From positions 248,009 to 312,008 of the forward strand of contig JAPLQF010000042.1 of the NCBI GenBank assembly GCA_026399875.1: 64,000 nucleotides of DNA, read 5' to 3'. Within the stretch, counting starts at the first letter, position 1. Each line of letters begins with the position of its first letter. The translations under genes and the position numbers were made by a program. Shown here one piece after another: positions 1 through 9,260 of the stretch. Under the pieces are notes generated by a model. The model made no database searches. It had not been told where the DNA came from and saw only the letters and a program-made list of their open reading frames with translations. The stretch comes from Burkholderiales bacterium (lineage in GTDB: Bacteria; Pseudomonadota; Gammaproteobacteria; Burkholderiales; Burkholderiaceae_E).

Positions 1-14
1 GCCGGATCTGACCG

Positions 15-833
15 TCAGGCGGCCTTGCGCCGGCGGGCAGCAAGCAAACCGGCTACGCCCAGACCCAGCAGGGCCAGCGAGGCTGGCTCAGGGACCGTGC
101 CAACAGACCCTTTCGGCACGGACGAAAAGCGCAATGTGCCCCCGGCATACAAGACTTCGCCAAAACCATCGCCGAAGAAGCTCACACTGCTGAAGAAGCC
201 CGAACTGTCGATGGCGCCGATGAAGTTGGTGTATTGACCATAAGCCGCAATCCCTGGGTTATCGCTATCGCTCAATGCATTGGCGGGCAGTGTGGCGGCG
301 CCGCCGTCGAAGGAGATCCACAGGCCGGAACCGGTGGCCGGGACGCCATAAGCACTCTGGACGTTACTAGGACGTTCATTCGATACGCAACAGGTTGCCC
401 AGTCGCCAATTTCGAGACCGAAGGCGTTGACCGGCGAGGAGAATGTGAAGGTCAGGCCGGCGCTATTGAAGCCTGGGATGGGCGGGCTGCCCAGGTTAGT
501 GCCGCCGTCGTTTGGGCCGATGTCCCAGAGCGGGTTGGGAATACCGCCGACTCCAGATCCGTAACTCGAAGTGCTGGGAGTAGCTGCAGCGCCACTGATC
601 GGCCGGGTGACGGTAACAGTTGCAGGATTACCGCTTATGTCGATGTAGTTATAAACCGACTGACCCAAAACCGCCGGCGCCGTGCCCACGGAGGCACCGG
701 TTCCGGTGATGATGCTGTCAAAAGCACCGATGTTGTTAACCGGGAGATTGTAGATCACCGGCGCAGCCATGGCGCCGGTGGCGGATAAGACACTTACTGC
801 TGAGAAAGCGGCCGAGAACACGATTTTCTTCAT
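15..833 (-). CDS. PEP-CTERM sorting-domain secreted protein
   Basis: Exported protein of 272 residues. The start is set at the ATG at 833 because an AAAGGA ribosome site lies 7 bases upstream; a longer frame from 872 has no such site. It begins MKKIVFSAAF with a signal peptide ending near ATGAMA-AP. The C-terminus carries the exosortase tripartite signal: VPEPAS, a hydrophobic segment (LALLGLGVAGLLAA) and the basic tail RRRKAA. In known systems exosortase cleaves at PEP and the protein is displayed or released, usually with exopolysaccharide or floc formation. The body is rich in Gly, Ser and Asn and I do not recognise its family. A sigma-54-like promoter lies upstream. Class is certain, specific role unknown. 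Confidence 0.9.
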   Translation of the reverse strand: MKKIVFSAAFSAVSVLSATGAMAAPVIYNLPVNNIGAFDSIITGTGASVGTAPAVLGQSVYNYIDISGNPATVTVTRPISGAAATPSTSSYGSGVGGIPNPLWDIGPNDGGTNLGSPPIPGFNSAGLTFTFSSPVNAFGLEIGDWATCCVSNERPSNVQSAYGVPATGSGLWISFDGGAATLPANALSDSDNPGIAAYGQYTNFIGAIDSSGFFSSVSFFGDGFGEVLYAGGTLRFSSVPKGSVGTVPEPASLALLGLGVAGLLAARRRKAA

Positions 834-1729
834 GATGCATTCCTTTGGAGAAAGGGAAACGAGCGTACGCACACCTGCAATGGACTGGATGACCTGAGAG
901 CCGGGCTGTTGACCCTGACAGACAACTGTTTTGTCTGGTTCGTAACCTCACCTGCTAACTTCAAAGGCCTTCAAAGCGCAGAAAAACTCCAAGCTTGTTC
1001 CCTAAACACAAGAAATCAGACTTAGCCAGGAATTACCCTCAAGAGGGTTCCGCAAGGAATTGGCCAAACGTGTCAAATGTCACAAAATCAGACACTTAGC
1101 CATCAATCCCTTAGCCCACGCCTCGACTTGTGTAAAGCCAGCCGACACTTTTCGCTAGGATGGGCAGTCAGCTACGGTCAAGGTCGCTCAAAAATCGCTG
1201 TTATTAATGGGCGCAAAATCGCTTTTTGATGACCACAGACTCGAAGTCTTGGGCGCAAAGACGCCTGGCCATTTCTCGACACAGAGGGGCCTAAGGACTA
1301 AGGGTCAGCTTACTGATCGGATACCGACGCAGATCGGCCACAGGCAGCCTGGCGCCGAACTGCGTGAAGGGCTGTCAGCGACCCGAAGCAGTCGCCCAAG
1401 GAGCGTCAGGGCGTGGGATTCTGCGGACTCGAGGACGCTTGCTGAATTTTGGGTCGCTTGGTGCACTTGACCTGCGACCCACCGCCGCCGAAGTCTAATT
1501 GACTAATTGCTAACTCATTAATTCGAGGCCGCCCGGTCTTCAGGTCGGTCTGAATTTGAACCGCCCTGAACCGCCCGGATATCGAATAAGTTGCTTGGGT
1601 TAAGTGCTCATGCCCAAGAAACCGCCGGCGCGATGTGTTGAGGGTACTGGTTCGGCTGGTACCCGGCAGGCGGGACAATGGCCCAGCGCTGCCGCACGCG
1701 GATCGAAACGAATCTCAAACCGCGCGACC
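834..1729. other. Intergenic region without a convincing gene
   Basis: About 900 bases between the PEP-CTERM start and the DUF3604 stop codon. Apart from the sigma-54-like site I see only short frames on both strands (for example 1207-1470 plus and 1406-1678 minus) with no ribosome site, no recognisable domain and unnatural composition. The A/T content is higher than in flanking genes near 950-1200. Confidence 0.6.
1052..1066 (-). promoter_or_regulatory. Candidate sigma-54 (RpoN) promoter for the PEP-CTERM gene
   Basis: Read on the minus strand the site is TGGCCAATTCCTTGC. It has GG at -24 and GC at -12 with exact spacing, plus the TTGC of the -12 element. It points at the PEP-CTERM gene and would give a leader of roughly 200 bases. 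PEP-CTERM genes are known to be controlled by PrsK/PrsR with RpoN, which fits. Not tested by any scan. Confidence 0.5.
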
Positions 1730-3643
1730 TCAGGACGGCGAATACCAGATCGGCGAGGTGTAGGCGCGCTCCTGGATGCTTGCCGGTACATCAGTGGGCA
1801 GCTTCACGCCGAAGACCTTGGCATCGAAGGTGGTCCAGCGCGGCGTGGGGATCTCCAGCACACGCATGTAGTAGAAGGCGCGCTGCCTGGCATCGAAGGC
1901 CGGGTCTTTCCAGTGCGCGGTCAGGTACGGTGAGCCGATGGCGTTGGTGTAGCTCGCGTCCTTGATGTTCACAGTGTTGCCCACCGGCGGCAGCTTGCCA
2001 TCCTTGCCCGGCTTGCGATTGCCCGACCAGGCCACGTCGTAGACCTTCTCGTGCGTCTTGCCTGCGGCATCGAGCCAGCCCTTGATGACCTGCACGCGGT
2101 CGAGGTTGGCACCGTCGGCGTCGCGCAGGGCACGAATCACGAAGTTCGGCGCCTTGCCCGCAGGCGCGGCCTTCAGGTCGCCGCCCATCGGCACGCCGCG
2201 CGCATAGCCCTGTTCGGCAAAGTCGCTGCGATCGAGGTCCTTGGCGTTGAAGTCGAAGCCGCCGAACACGCGCACCTGCAGCCGTGTGCCGGTGGTGGCA
2301 TAGACCTCCTTGCGCGCCATCGCGTCCCACAGCGCTTCGCGCGTGTTGTCGCGGGCCCAGACAGCCGCCAGGCCGGAGGCGCTGGTCTCGCGCGCCAGGT
2401 GCTGGTTTTTGCGCGCGCGGTCAGCCGGCACGCGGCCGATGATGACTTCGTTGAAGCGGATCGGGTCGGCCGAAGGTTCGAGGAGGGCGACTTTGCCGAA
2501 CCAGTTGTCCTCGGTGGTGGTGGCGAGACCTGTGTGCGCATCGGTAGAGCCGATGAGGCCGAACTTGAAGGGGTTGGCGCCAAGCTTGGCCTCGTAGGCC
2601 AGGCCGCGCTTGAGCGCCTCACGGGTGTATTCGCGGCGCAGCATGTCGGGCGTCTTGAGCGTTGGTCCGAAGCTGCCTTTATCCCAGCGTTCGAAGTTGG
2701 CGAACTCGTCGTTGCGCGACAGCGCAGGGTGCGTCTCGCCGTCGCCCTTGGGCTGGGTGGTTTCGTAGATCGGCTCCCAGCGCGTGCGGGCGACAGCATA
2801 GGCGCGGTCGAGCGGCTTTTTCGTGGTCAGCGTCACATCATCGAACATCAATCCGTTCGACAGGTTGCCGTTGTGTGCGATGGCCAGCAACTTGCCACCG
2901 GTCTTCTGCTCGTAGGCGGCCATCCACTTCCACAGGTCTTCCGGGTCACCGGTCTCATAGTAGGAAAGCGGAATGATCTGGTCGGCCTTGGCCTTGCCAT
3001 CGCGGAAGATGACGTTGCGATGCAGGTTGTCGCCGTTGGGCCCCGAGGTCCACTCATAACCGATGAATGCGGTGAATCGGCCCGGTTCGTTGTACTTCTC
3101 GGCGGCGGCGGTGATCTGCTTCCAGGCCGGTGCGGCCATGGTCTTCTCCTGGCCTTTGAACGGGTCCTTCAACGACTGCATGGCAGCGGCCCACATATTG
3201 AAGGCATCGGTACCCTTGCCGCCCTTGACAAGGTCGTGCACCTTCTTGCCCCACTCCGACTGGAGCAAGCCGGGATCGGATGCCGCAATCATTGGCGCCA
3301 GACCCAGGTTCTCGGCGTGATCGGCGATGACCAGGAAGTCGAGCGGGCGCGCCAGCTTGACTGGCAGTCCGGTGTTGGACTTGATCTCTTCGCCACGCGC
3401 GAAACGGTAAGCGTCTTCCAGGCCGACGATGGCGCCCGCCATGCCGGCATCTGCCGAGTATGCGGTGTGCAGGTGCGTGTCGCCGAAGTAGACGCGGCTG
3501 GGGAAGGTCTTGGCCGGGTAGGGCGAGTAGATGATCTTCTTGTTGGTCGGCCCCGGGGCGTCGTGCGCAAACGCCGGTGGGCTGCCGACCAGCAGGATCG
3601 CCATCACCAGACACCAGAAACGCTTCAGGCAAATGCTGCGCAT
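1730..3643 (-). CDS. DUF3604 domain secreted protein (PHP-like metal-dependent hydrolase)
   Basis: Protein of 637 residues with a signal peptide (MRSICLKRFW to PPAFA-HD). It covers the full DUF3604 family. Metal-binding-type motifs are in order: GDTHLHTAYS near residue 53, VIADHAEN near 105, IAHNGNLSNG near 255, and GSTDAHTG near 367. The first motif is the H-x-H of PHP-type phosphoesterases, so a periplasmic metal-dependent hydrolase is likely; the substrate is unknown. The gene stands alone, with 234 bases to the next gene upstream. No ribosome site is strong in front of the ATG; GCGGAA is the closest. Confidence 0.85.
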   Translation of the reverse strand: MRSICLKRFWCLVMAILLVGSPPAFAHDAPGPTNKKIIYSPYPAKTFPSRVYFGDTHLHTAYSADAGMAGAIVGLEDAYRFARGEEIKSNTGLPVKLARPLDFLVIADHAENLGLAPMIAASDPGLLQSEWGKKVHDLVKGGKGTDAFNMWAAAMQSLKDPFKGQEKTMAAPAWKQITAAAEKYNEPGRFTAFIGYEWTSGPNGDNLHRNVIFRDGKAKADQIIPLSYYETGDPEDLWKWMAAYEQKTGGKLLAIAHNGNLSNGLMFDDVTLTTKKPLDRAYAVARTRWEPIYETTQPKGDGETHPALSRNDEFANFERWDKGSFGPTLKTPDMLRREYTREALKRGLAYEAKLGANPFKFGLIGSTDAHTGLATTTEDNWFGKVALLEPSADPIRFNEVIIGRVPADRARKNQHLARETSASGLAAVWARDNTREALWDAMARKEVYATTGTRLQVRVFGGFDFNAKDLDRSDFAEQGYARGVPMGGDLKAAPAGKAPNFVIRALRDADGANLDRVQVIKGWLDAAGKTHEKVYDVAWSGNRKPGKDGKLPPVGNTVNIKDASYTNAIGSPYLTAHWKDPAFDARQRAFYYMRVLEIPTPRWTTFDAKVFGVKLPTDVPASIQERAYTSPIWYSPS

Positions 3644-3877
3644 GGCTCTGTTCCGCAGGTGAGTTTGACCTGCAGCTTAACTTACGGGACTTTCTGTGTC
3701 GAAGATGGCGCCAGCAACAGTCATCAGACCTTCACACCAGGTCCGAGCGAGTTGCTCGATGACCTGGGCCACCAGGATCGCAGTCGTGATGTTGACCCGC
3801 CGGTAGCTGTCAACCCTGGGCGTCAGCCGATGGCCGGGTGCTGCCTACGGGCACGGGCCGTAAGCCACCCACCGCCG

Positions 3878-5053
3878 TCAGTACGCCTCCGCTTCGAAGG
3901 CCAAAACCTTACCGTTGCCACGCCACTGCCCCTCCAGCTTCTTGCCGACCAGCTTCGCAGTGATGACGCCGCCCGATTCGGTGAGGGTGAACTGATCGCC
4001 CTGACGCTCGACCTTCAGATCGATCGGCTTGCGCCACTTCTGGTAGTAGTACTGGGCGACACTGAATGGCGGCACCTGAAGAGAGCCATGTTCGGACCCG
4101 AAAATCAGCACGATCGGCAGTGGCCCCTGCAGGCTGCCCTTGAAGATCTGGGCGCGCCCATTGAGCGTCGCCGGCACCGCATTGCCCTGATCAAGCAGGA
4201 GCGCACGACCATAGGGGCTGAGCCAGGACCCGAGCATGTCAGCGGACATCGTTAACTTGAGGTCGCCCAGATCATCCAGCGCCCGAGTCGCATGGTTTGA
4301 GCACTCTCCATCGTTCCATTCAATGCCGCCCTCGACCAGGCGCATTGCACCCAGATTTATCCCATCGTTCAGATAACCACCCTCCTTGTAGCGCCCGGCA
4401 CATTCCTCGTACAGGTTGACCTGGTATTCGTAGCGCTCCTTGTCATCCGCGCTCAACTTCTTGCCGCGCAAGGCCTTACGGGCTTCACCTGCGGCATTTT
4501 GAAGCGTTGTCAGGTTCAGACTCGCTTTTCGCGCCGACAGGGCCTTCAGCCCCGCAGGCGTGAACAATTCGGCTGGCACCAGCAGGCGGCCGGTGCGTGA
4601 ATCAAAGGCAAGGTGGCGCTCGTAGGATTCGCAATAGGCGCCGCAACCATCACCCCCAGCCGACACCGCCAGCACTCGCCCCTGATAAAGCACCTTTGGC
4701 GGTTCAACCTGCAAACTCGCCAGACCGTTGGTGGCTTCGGAGGCCGCCAGTGCGATGACAGGGAGGGTTGGGGTGCCGGCAGGTGGCGGCAAGGTCCCGA
4801 GCAGGAAGTGATGCAGCAAGATGTTGATACGCTCAGCAGCCCTGGCATCAGGCAGGCTGATCAACGGGAAGCCCACTACGACGCCTGACTTGGAGGTGGG
4901 GAGTCCCGGCAGCTTGTACTGGTAGGTCTGGACGGTCCCTTGCTTTAGACCGGTTAAATCGGATGGTGTGCTGGCTGCCTTGGCAGCAGACATTTGCAGG
5001 ATTGCAGATAGTCCAATCGCACAAAACGAAAGTGTATGTCTACGGCCGCGCAT
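3878..5053 (-). CDS. Exported hypothetical protein
   Basis: Protein of 391 residues that I do not recognise. The ATG at 5053 is chosen because GGAGGT lies 6 bases upstream. The N-terminus MRGRRHTLSFCAIGLSAILQ is a signal peptide with a cleavage site near AAKA-AS. The middle holds a Cys-containing segment (GGDGCGAYCESYERH, near 150) and later CAGRYKEGG and NDGECSNH, suggesting disulfides. The last 100 residues look like a beta-rich module (IFGSEHGSLQVPPFS and a repeated strand pattern ending EAEAY). The layout resembles DUF3298-type periplasmic proteins, but this is not certain. Monocistronic, with chromosomal-type composition. Confidence 0.75.
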   Translation of the reverse strand: MRGRRHTLSFCAIGLSAILQMSAAKAASTPSDLTGLKQGTVQTYQYKLPGLPTSKSGVVVGFPLISLPDARAAERINILLHHFLLGTLPPPAGTPTLPVIALAASEATNGLASLQVEPPKVLYQGRVLAVSAGGDGCGAYCESYERHLAFDSRTGRLLVPAELFTPAGLKALSARKASLNLTTLQNAAGEARKALRGKKLSADDKERYEYQVNLYEECAGRYKEGGYLNDGINLGAMRLVEGGIEWNDGECSNHATRALDDLGDLKLTMSADMLGSWLSPYGRALLLDQGNAVPATLNGRAQIFKGSLQGPLPIVLIFGSEHGSLQVPPFSVAQYYYQKWRKPIDLKVERQGDQFTLTESGGVITAKLVGKKLEGQWRGNGKVLAFEAEAY

Positions 5054-5908
5054 TCGATACCTCCGGCGATGTACAGGCAGGCTTTCAAACCGTTTGATTA
5101 TTGGTCGGCGGAGCATTCAATTTCGCGCCATGAATCTTTGATCACGCGCCGGAAGAAACACTTTGCAAGCCGGCTGGTGCGAACCCGAAACCCCCGATCA
5201 ACACAGGAGGCGGTTGTCACAATCCTGCCGAAGGAATAACACCATCGGGAGTACCTGAACAACGCGACAGTGACGAAAGGCGTAACAACGATCTTGAATG
5301 GCTGCTGCAGAGCAATCTTTTGTGTGGCGGCTCCTGGCCTAGAGCCGCCGGCCAAAGCACTCGCTTATGCGATCCTTAGGCAGCGCGTTACAGACATTCA
5401 ATTTTTTGCGGCGGTGGACTCAGTCCGGCTCAGCAATGCAGACCGGGAGACAGTCTGGGATAGATCCCGAAACCTATTCCCACTCAAACACCAATGGAGC
5501 CGGCAATCCCTCGGAAAGACTGGGCCTGGCCGCGCGAAGGCCGACTTGTACCGTCAGGACTACCGACACTTTGATGAGGTCCAGCATTGGCGCGGGTTTC
5601 CGGGCGATTTGCGCGGGATGCACGTTTCGAGATCTATCGAGGTCTATCGGGCTTGGCGAGGGGTTGATCGGGAGTCTCGTCCCCTGCAGGAGAACCATCG
5701 CATCTGCCTGGAAGACTACCGTCACCACTACGCGTAAGTCATTGTCGCATCAGATCTTTCAGGCTGATCTTTTACCGTCGACGTGCTCCGGCACCCTCCC
5801 CGCGCCGCCACGGCTGCCAGACCTCGACCAACCATGCAGCGGTCAACTCTGGCCGAGGCTTCGACATCACCATCGGTATGTTCGCGCGCGGGAATCTGCA
5901 TAGCGCGG
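5054..5908. other. Intergenic region with one hairpin and no convincing gene
   Basis: About 850 bases. It holds a perfect 8-bp inverted repeat at 5326-5349 (GGCGGCTC/GAGCCGCC around CTGGCCTA). Plus-strand frames at 5270-5737 and 5367-5903 lack ribosome sites and any recognisable motif. This is the zone where chromosome-like genes give way to toxin-antitoxin cargo, but no attachment-site repeat or tRNA could be identified. Confidence 0.5.
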
Positions 5909-6214
5909 TCAGCCTGCGGCTGGCTGAAAGACGCGGATCCTTGGCGAGAGCTTGGCTCGCAGTTCCCGATCGGCGATACGCATGTCGTATTCGGCCTGCA
6001 GGTTCAACCAGAACCGAGGCTCCATGCCGAAGAACATGCCGAGCCGAAGCGCGGTGTCGGCCGTGATGGGCCGTTGGCCATTCACCAGCTCGCTGATGCG
6101 GCTCGGGGACACGTCGATGTCCGCCGCCAACTGGCGTGCGCTGATGCCCATGGGCTTCATGAAATCCTCGAGCAGGATCTCGCCTGGGTGAATCTCTTCG
6201 AGCAACTTGGCCAT
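5909..6214 (-). CDS. higA: HigA family antitoxin
   Basis: Protein of 101 residues from the ATG at 6214, with AGGAAG upstream. It begins MAKLLEEIHPGEILLEDFMK, the typical HigA opening, followed by a lambda-repressor-type helix-turn-helix (GISARQLAADIDVSPSRISELVNG) and the GMEPRFWLNLQAEYD segment typical of the family. It would neutralise the HigB toxin encoded 11 bases upstream and repress the operon by binding its promoter. The toxin-first order is the standard one for higBA. Confidence 0.92.
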   Translation of the reverse strand: MAKLLEEIHPGEILLEDFMKPMGISARQLAADIDVSPSRISELVNGQRPITADTALRLGMFFGMEPRFWLNLQAEYDMRIADRELRAKLSPRIRVFQPAAG

Positions 6215-6225
6215 GTTCCGACTTC

Positions 6226-6504
6226 CTAGTGGTAGTCCACGATTTCGACGCGGTGCGCTCCATCCGTCTTCCAGACAAAGCAGATCCGCCACTGGTCGTT
6301 GATGCGAATGCTGTGCTGGCCCTTACGGTCGGCTCTCAATGCCTCCAACTGATTTCCCGGCGGGATGCGCAGACTCGCGAGCTCGGTGGCGGCGTGGATC
6401 TGGAGCAGCTTGCGCCTGGCGACGCGCTCGATGTTGCCGAAGCGAGAAATCGACCGGCTGTGAAACAAGGCCTCGGTGTCGGCGCACGCGAACGAGCGGA
6501 TCAT
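6226..6504 (-). CDS. higB: HigB family mRNA interferase toxin
   Basis: Protein of 92 residues, full length for the RelE/HigB fold. Recognisable features are FGNIERVARRKLLQIHAA in the N-terminal helices, the IRINDQWRICFVW strand pair and a C-terminal VEIVDYH ending with the His characteristic of this subfamily. It should cleave ribosome-bound mRNA when free of HigA. The start ATG at 6504 lies only 5 bases from a good -10 element, so the message is probably leaderless. Confidence 0.92.
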   Translation of the reverse strand: MIRSFACADTEALFHSRSISRFGNIERVARRKLLQIHAATELASLRIPPGNQLEALRADRKGQHSIRINDQWRICFVWKTDGAHRVEIVDYH

Positions 6505-6509
6505 GCCGC

Positions 6510-6538
6510 ATTGTGATCCGCGCGAGAGATTCCGTCAA
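6510..6538 (-). promoter_or_regulatory. Sigma-70-type promoter of higBA
   Basis: Minus-strand TTGACG (6533-6538) and CACAAT (6510-6515) are separated by exactly 17 bases, matching 5/6 and 4/6 of the consensus. The predicted transcription start coincides with the higB ATG, and there is no ribosome site, which suggests leaderless translation. Confidence 0.6.
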
Positions 6539-6657
6539 ACAGAACGCCTGTGGGCTGCCCTGACTCGGGATGGCAGCACTCAGGGGGAGTCTGGCCAGGT
6601 CACCGAGAGCATCAACTCAATGTGACGAACCCGCCTTTCTCGGGGCCGACCCCTCGT

Positions 6658-7689
6658 TCAACGCAACAAGTGCTCCTCCAGCTCCGCCAGCGCCTGCTGC
6701 ACCCGATCGTCGGCGTCGCTCTGCAGGCTGAGCACCAGCGACAGCGGATCGACAAGCGCAGTGCCCGGCACCAAGGCGGGGCTGTAGTTCCACAGCTCCA
6801 GTTGTATGGCACCGGCCTCGGCCTCAGGCACCGGCTTGACGCCCTGCTGGGAGGCAAGCCTCCATTGCGAAGGGCTGAGCGCATAGGTCGGCCACGTGGG
6901 TTCCGCCAGTATCGACTGCTGCGCCAATGCGCTGAGACCCGCAAGCCTGAATTCACGCACGGCAAGATCAGAGGTCGGCAGGACCCAGACCCGGCGTTTG
7001 ACCGGGTTGCGCAGCAGGGGCTTGATGTGACCCCATAGCGCACGGGCTGTGCCCTCGGCCTTCAGCCGCCGAAGCTTGCCGACCATCTCCGAACTCGCGA
7101 TGCCGGCAGCCACCACCTCCCGAGCGGCGCGCGAGGCGGTCATGGCGGTGTAGCCGAGACGGCCGAGCGCATCGGCAGGCTCCCACTCGCCCCGCCACGG
7201 CTTACCCAGCAGCACGGCGATCAACATGGCCTGGGCAGCCGGGCTGATCTCGCCTTGGGCCTGCGCCGCCGGATTGCGAAAGTACTCCCGCAGATCCACG
7301 CCAAGATCGGGCAGGTAGAGCTGGTTGCCAGGTACGACGAAGGGCACCTTCTGCTCGATGAGCCGCTTGCGCTCGTAGGAGGCCAGTGTCCCGGTGGCAT
7401 ACAGAACCGGGAGCCCGCTGCCCTCGCGGATCCTGTCGATCTGGGCGCGGATGGTGGAAAGGCCAGGGCGATCAGCCCGCTTGTCGATGGCCAGCAGGAC
7501 GGGGCGACCCAGCATCGCCAGAGCCTTCAGGTCGAAGGCATCCACAAGGAAGTACGGCAAGCTGGCCGCGCCCGACCAGGGGGCGGTCGGGGCGTCGATT
7601 CCGAGCGTGTCCTTCAAGTACGCGCGAATGGCGGCATCGAGGTCAGTCACAGGTCCCCACACGAACACAGCGCCACCGCAGCTTAACAT
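6658..7689 (-). CDS. Winged-helix DNA-binding protein, unrecognised family
   Basis: Protein of up to 343 residues. I do not recognise a named family. The first 140 residues look like an alpha/beta domain (VDAFDLKALAMLGRPVLLAI, then VLYATGTLASYERKRLIEQK). Residues about 145-215 contain a winged helix-turn-helix-like segment (GRLGYTAMTASRAAREVVAA followed by KLRRLKAEG). It ends with a domain containing WVLPTSDLAVREFRLAGLSA. The ATG at 7689 has no ribosome site, and a GTG at 7650 (VTDLDAA) is an alternative start. It is divergent from the Fic gene at 7840, so it may be that gene's repressor or antitoxin; this is inference from position only. Confidence 0.6.
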   Translation of the reverse strand: MLSCGGAVFVWGPVTDLDAAIRAYLKDTLGIDAPTAPWSGAASLPYFLVDAFDLKALAMLGRPVLLAIDKRADRPGLSTIRAQIDRIREGSGLPVLYATGTLASYERKRLIEQKVPFVVPGNQLYLPDLGVDLREYFRNPAAQAQGEISPAAQAMLIAVLLGKPWRGEWEPADALGRLGYTAMTASRAAREVVAAGIASSEMVGKLRRLKAEGTARALWGHIKPLLRNPVKRRVWVLPTSDLAVREFRLAGLSALAQQSILAEPTWPTYALSPSQWRLASQQGVKPVPEAEAGAIQLELWNYSPALVPGTALVDPLSLVLSLQSDADDRVQQALAELEEHLLR

Positions 7690-7773
7690 CGCCGCTGTTA
7701 TCGTGCAGATATACGTTATCTTCGCTTACCCCGGTGATCTGAAGTTCGACACCAGCGCTCTGACCTGCGTTTC

Positions 7774-7844
7774 ATCTCGCACATGAAGACGCGAACGATG
7801 GACTTTTCATAGGTAATCTTCACGCATACAATCTCGCACGTGAA
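7774..7844. repeat. 14-base near-identical direct repeats in a divergent promoter
   Basis: ATCTCGCACATGAA (7774-7787) and ATCTCGCACGTGAA (7831-7844) differ by one base and begin 57 bases apart. The second copy covers the GTG start of the Fic gene. A separate GTTATC pair at 7697 and 7715 sits nearer the divergent winged-helix gene. These are candidate operators for autoregulation. Confidence 0.4.
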
Positions 7845-9141
7845 CCCGCAGATCATCCAGCAGTACGACTCCCCGCACCAGTTCGAGCCGCTGATGCCTG
7901 CGGAGCCCCTGCTCGCGCCCTTGCTGGAGAAGGCCGGCGACCTGATGCGCAAGGCCACGGCCCTCGGGGCTGCCTCCGGCAGGACTGCGCAGACCGAACT
8001 GCGCAAGCTCCTGCGCAGCATGAACTCGTACTACACCAACCGGATCGAGGGCGAGCACACCCGCCCCAGCGACATCGAGCGCGCGCTGCAGCAGGACTTT
8101 TCCGCCAACGCCGACCTCGCGCGCAAGCAGCGACTGGCAGTCGCCCACATCCGCACCGAAGCCCTGTGCGAAGGTCAAGTCGACCGCAAGCTCGAGGCCG
8201 ACGGCCCAGAAGCCGCCAGATGGCTCTATTCGCCTGAAGCACTGATCTGGCTGCACAAGGAGCTGTTCCGCGACCTTCCTGAGGACGACCTGCGGCTGGC
8301 CGATGGCAGCACCATGGTGCCGGGCGAGCTTCGCCAGCGCGGTGTGGCGGTCGGCCGGCACGAGGCGCCCACAGCGCAGTCGCTGCCCCGATTCATCGAG
8401 CGTTGGCAGCAGGTGTACGGCAGCATTCGGCGAGGGGAAGCTTCCGTCGTCGCCCTGGCTGCTGCGCACCATCGGCTGGCGTGGACGCACCCCTTCCTGG
8501 ACGGAAATGGCCGGGTCACCCGGCTGCACACACTCCTGCTCCTGCATGCCTGGGGGCTCACGGGTGGTCTGTGGTCCCCCTTGCGGGGATACGCGCGTAC
8601 CGAATCGAAGTACAAGGCCCTGCTGCAGGCTGCCGACGAGCACCGTCGCGGAGATCTCGACGGACGGGGCAACCTCACCCAGGCTGGGCTGGTGCAGTGG
8701 ATCGAGTACACCCTGGAGGTCTGCCTCGACCAGGTCGAGTTCATGGCCCGCCAACTGGATGTGCAGGGCATGCAGGACCGCATCCGCGCGGCCCTCGCCT
8801 ACGAGACGGCTGCGGTGAAGTCAGGGGTTCGGGAGGAGGCGCTGCTTCCCCTGCACTACCTCTTCGCCACGCAAGGAGAGCTCGGGCGCGCGCAGTTCAA
8901 GGCCATGACCGGCCTGGGCGAGCGCGTGGCCACCGCCACGCTGTCAGCGCTGCTCGCTCGCGGGTTCCTCACCACGGACTCCCCTTACGGGAGCCTGCGG
9001 TTTGGCATCCCACGTCATGCGCTTCGCTTCTACTTCCCCGCCCTGTGGCCGGAGGCGGAGCAGGATCAGGATCTGCTCGATGGCGAAGTCGGGCTGACCG
9101 CCGTGCCTCGCGGCACATCGCGACGCAGTCCCCCGTTCTGA
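7840..9141 (+). CDS. Fic family protein (AMP-transferase type, class II)
   Basis: Protein of 433 residues. The catalytic Fic motif HPFLDGNGRVTR lies near residue 217 with all key residues intact (His, Asp, Asn, Arg). An N-terminal inhibitory-helix motif, TNRIEG near 66, fits the S/TxxxEG rule, so the enzyme should be self-inhibited (class II). The C-terminal third (LPLHYLFATQGELGRAQFKA to the end) looks like a winged-helix DNA-binding domain, as in many Fic regulators. It would transfer AMP, or a related group, to a target hydroxyl; the target is unknown. The GTG start has no ribosome site, so the message may be leaderless. Confidence 0.88.
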   Translation: MNPQIIQQYDSPHQFEPLMPAEPLLAPLLEKAGDLMRKATALGAASGRTAQTELRKLLRSMNSYYTNRIEGEHTRPSDIERALQQDFSANADLARKQRLAVAHIRTEALCEGQVDRKLEADGPEAARWLYSPEALIWLHKELFRDLPEDDLRLADGSTMVPGELRQRGVAVGRHEAPTAQSLPRFIERWQQVYGSIRRGEASVVALAAAHHRLAWTHPFLDGNGRVTRLHTLLLLHAWGLTGGLWSPLRGYARTESKYKALLQAADEHRRGDLDGRGNLTQAGLVQWIEYTLEVCLDQVEFMARQLDVQGMQDRIRAALAYETAAVKSGVREEALLPLHYLFATQGELGRAQFKAMTGLGERVATATLSALLARGFLTTDSPYGSLRFGIPRHALRFYFPALWPEAEQDQDLLDGEVGLTAVPRGTSRRSPPF

Positions 9142-9260
9142 CGCGATCGGAGCGCCGACCACCCGTCGCACACCTTCGACTACTATCTTTCATACCCAAG
9201 GGCAACTCCCGGAGATCACTGCGCGCCCTACCCCGTCCCCTCACGGAACCGGAGAGCGCC

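Noticed and set aside
1207-1678. Short frames on both strands in the first intergenic region
   Set aside because: No ribosome sites, no recognisable domain, and mutually overlapping frames.
5326-5349. 8-bp inverted repeat as a terminator or att site
   Set aside because: No T run on either strand and no second copy seen in the window.
5270-5903. Plus-strand frames of 155 and 178 codons
   Set aside because: They overlap each other in different frames, lack start signals and have unnatural residue content.
8403-9260. N-terminal extension of the coiled-coil protein into the Fic gene
   Set aside because: Entirely in a shadow frame of Fic; ATG 9261 has a ribosome site.
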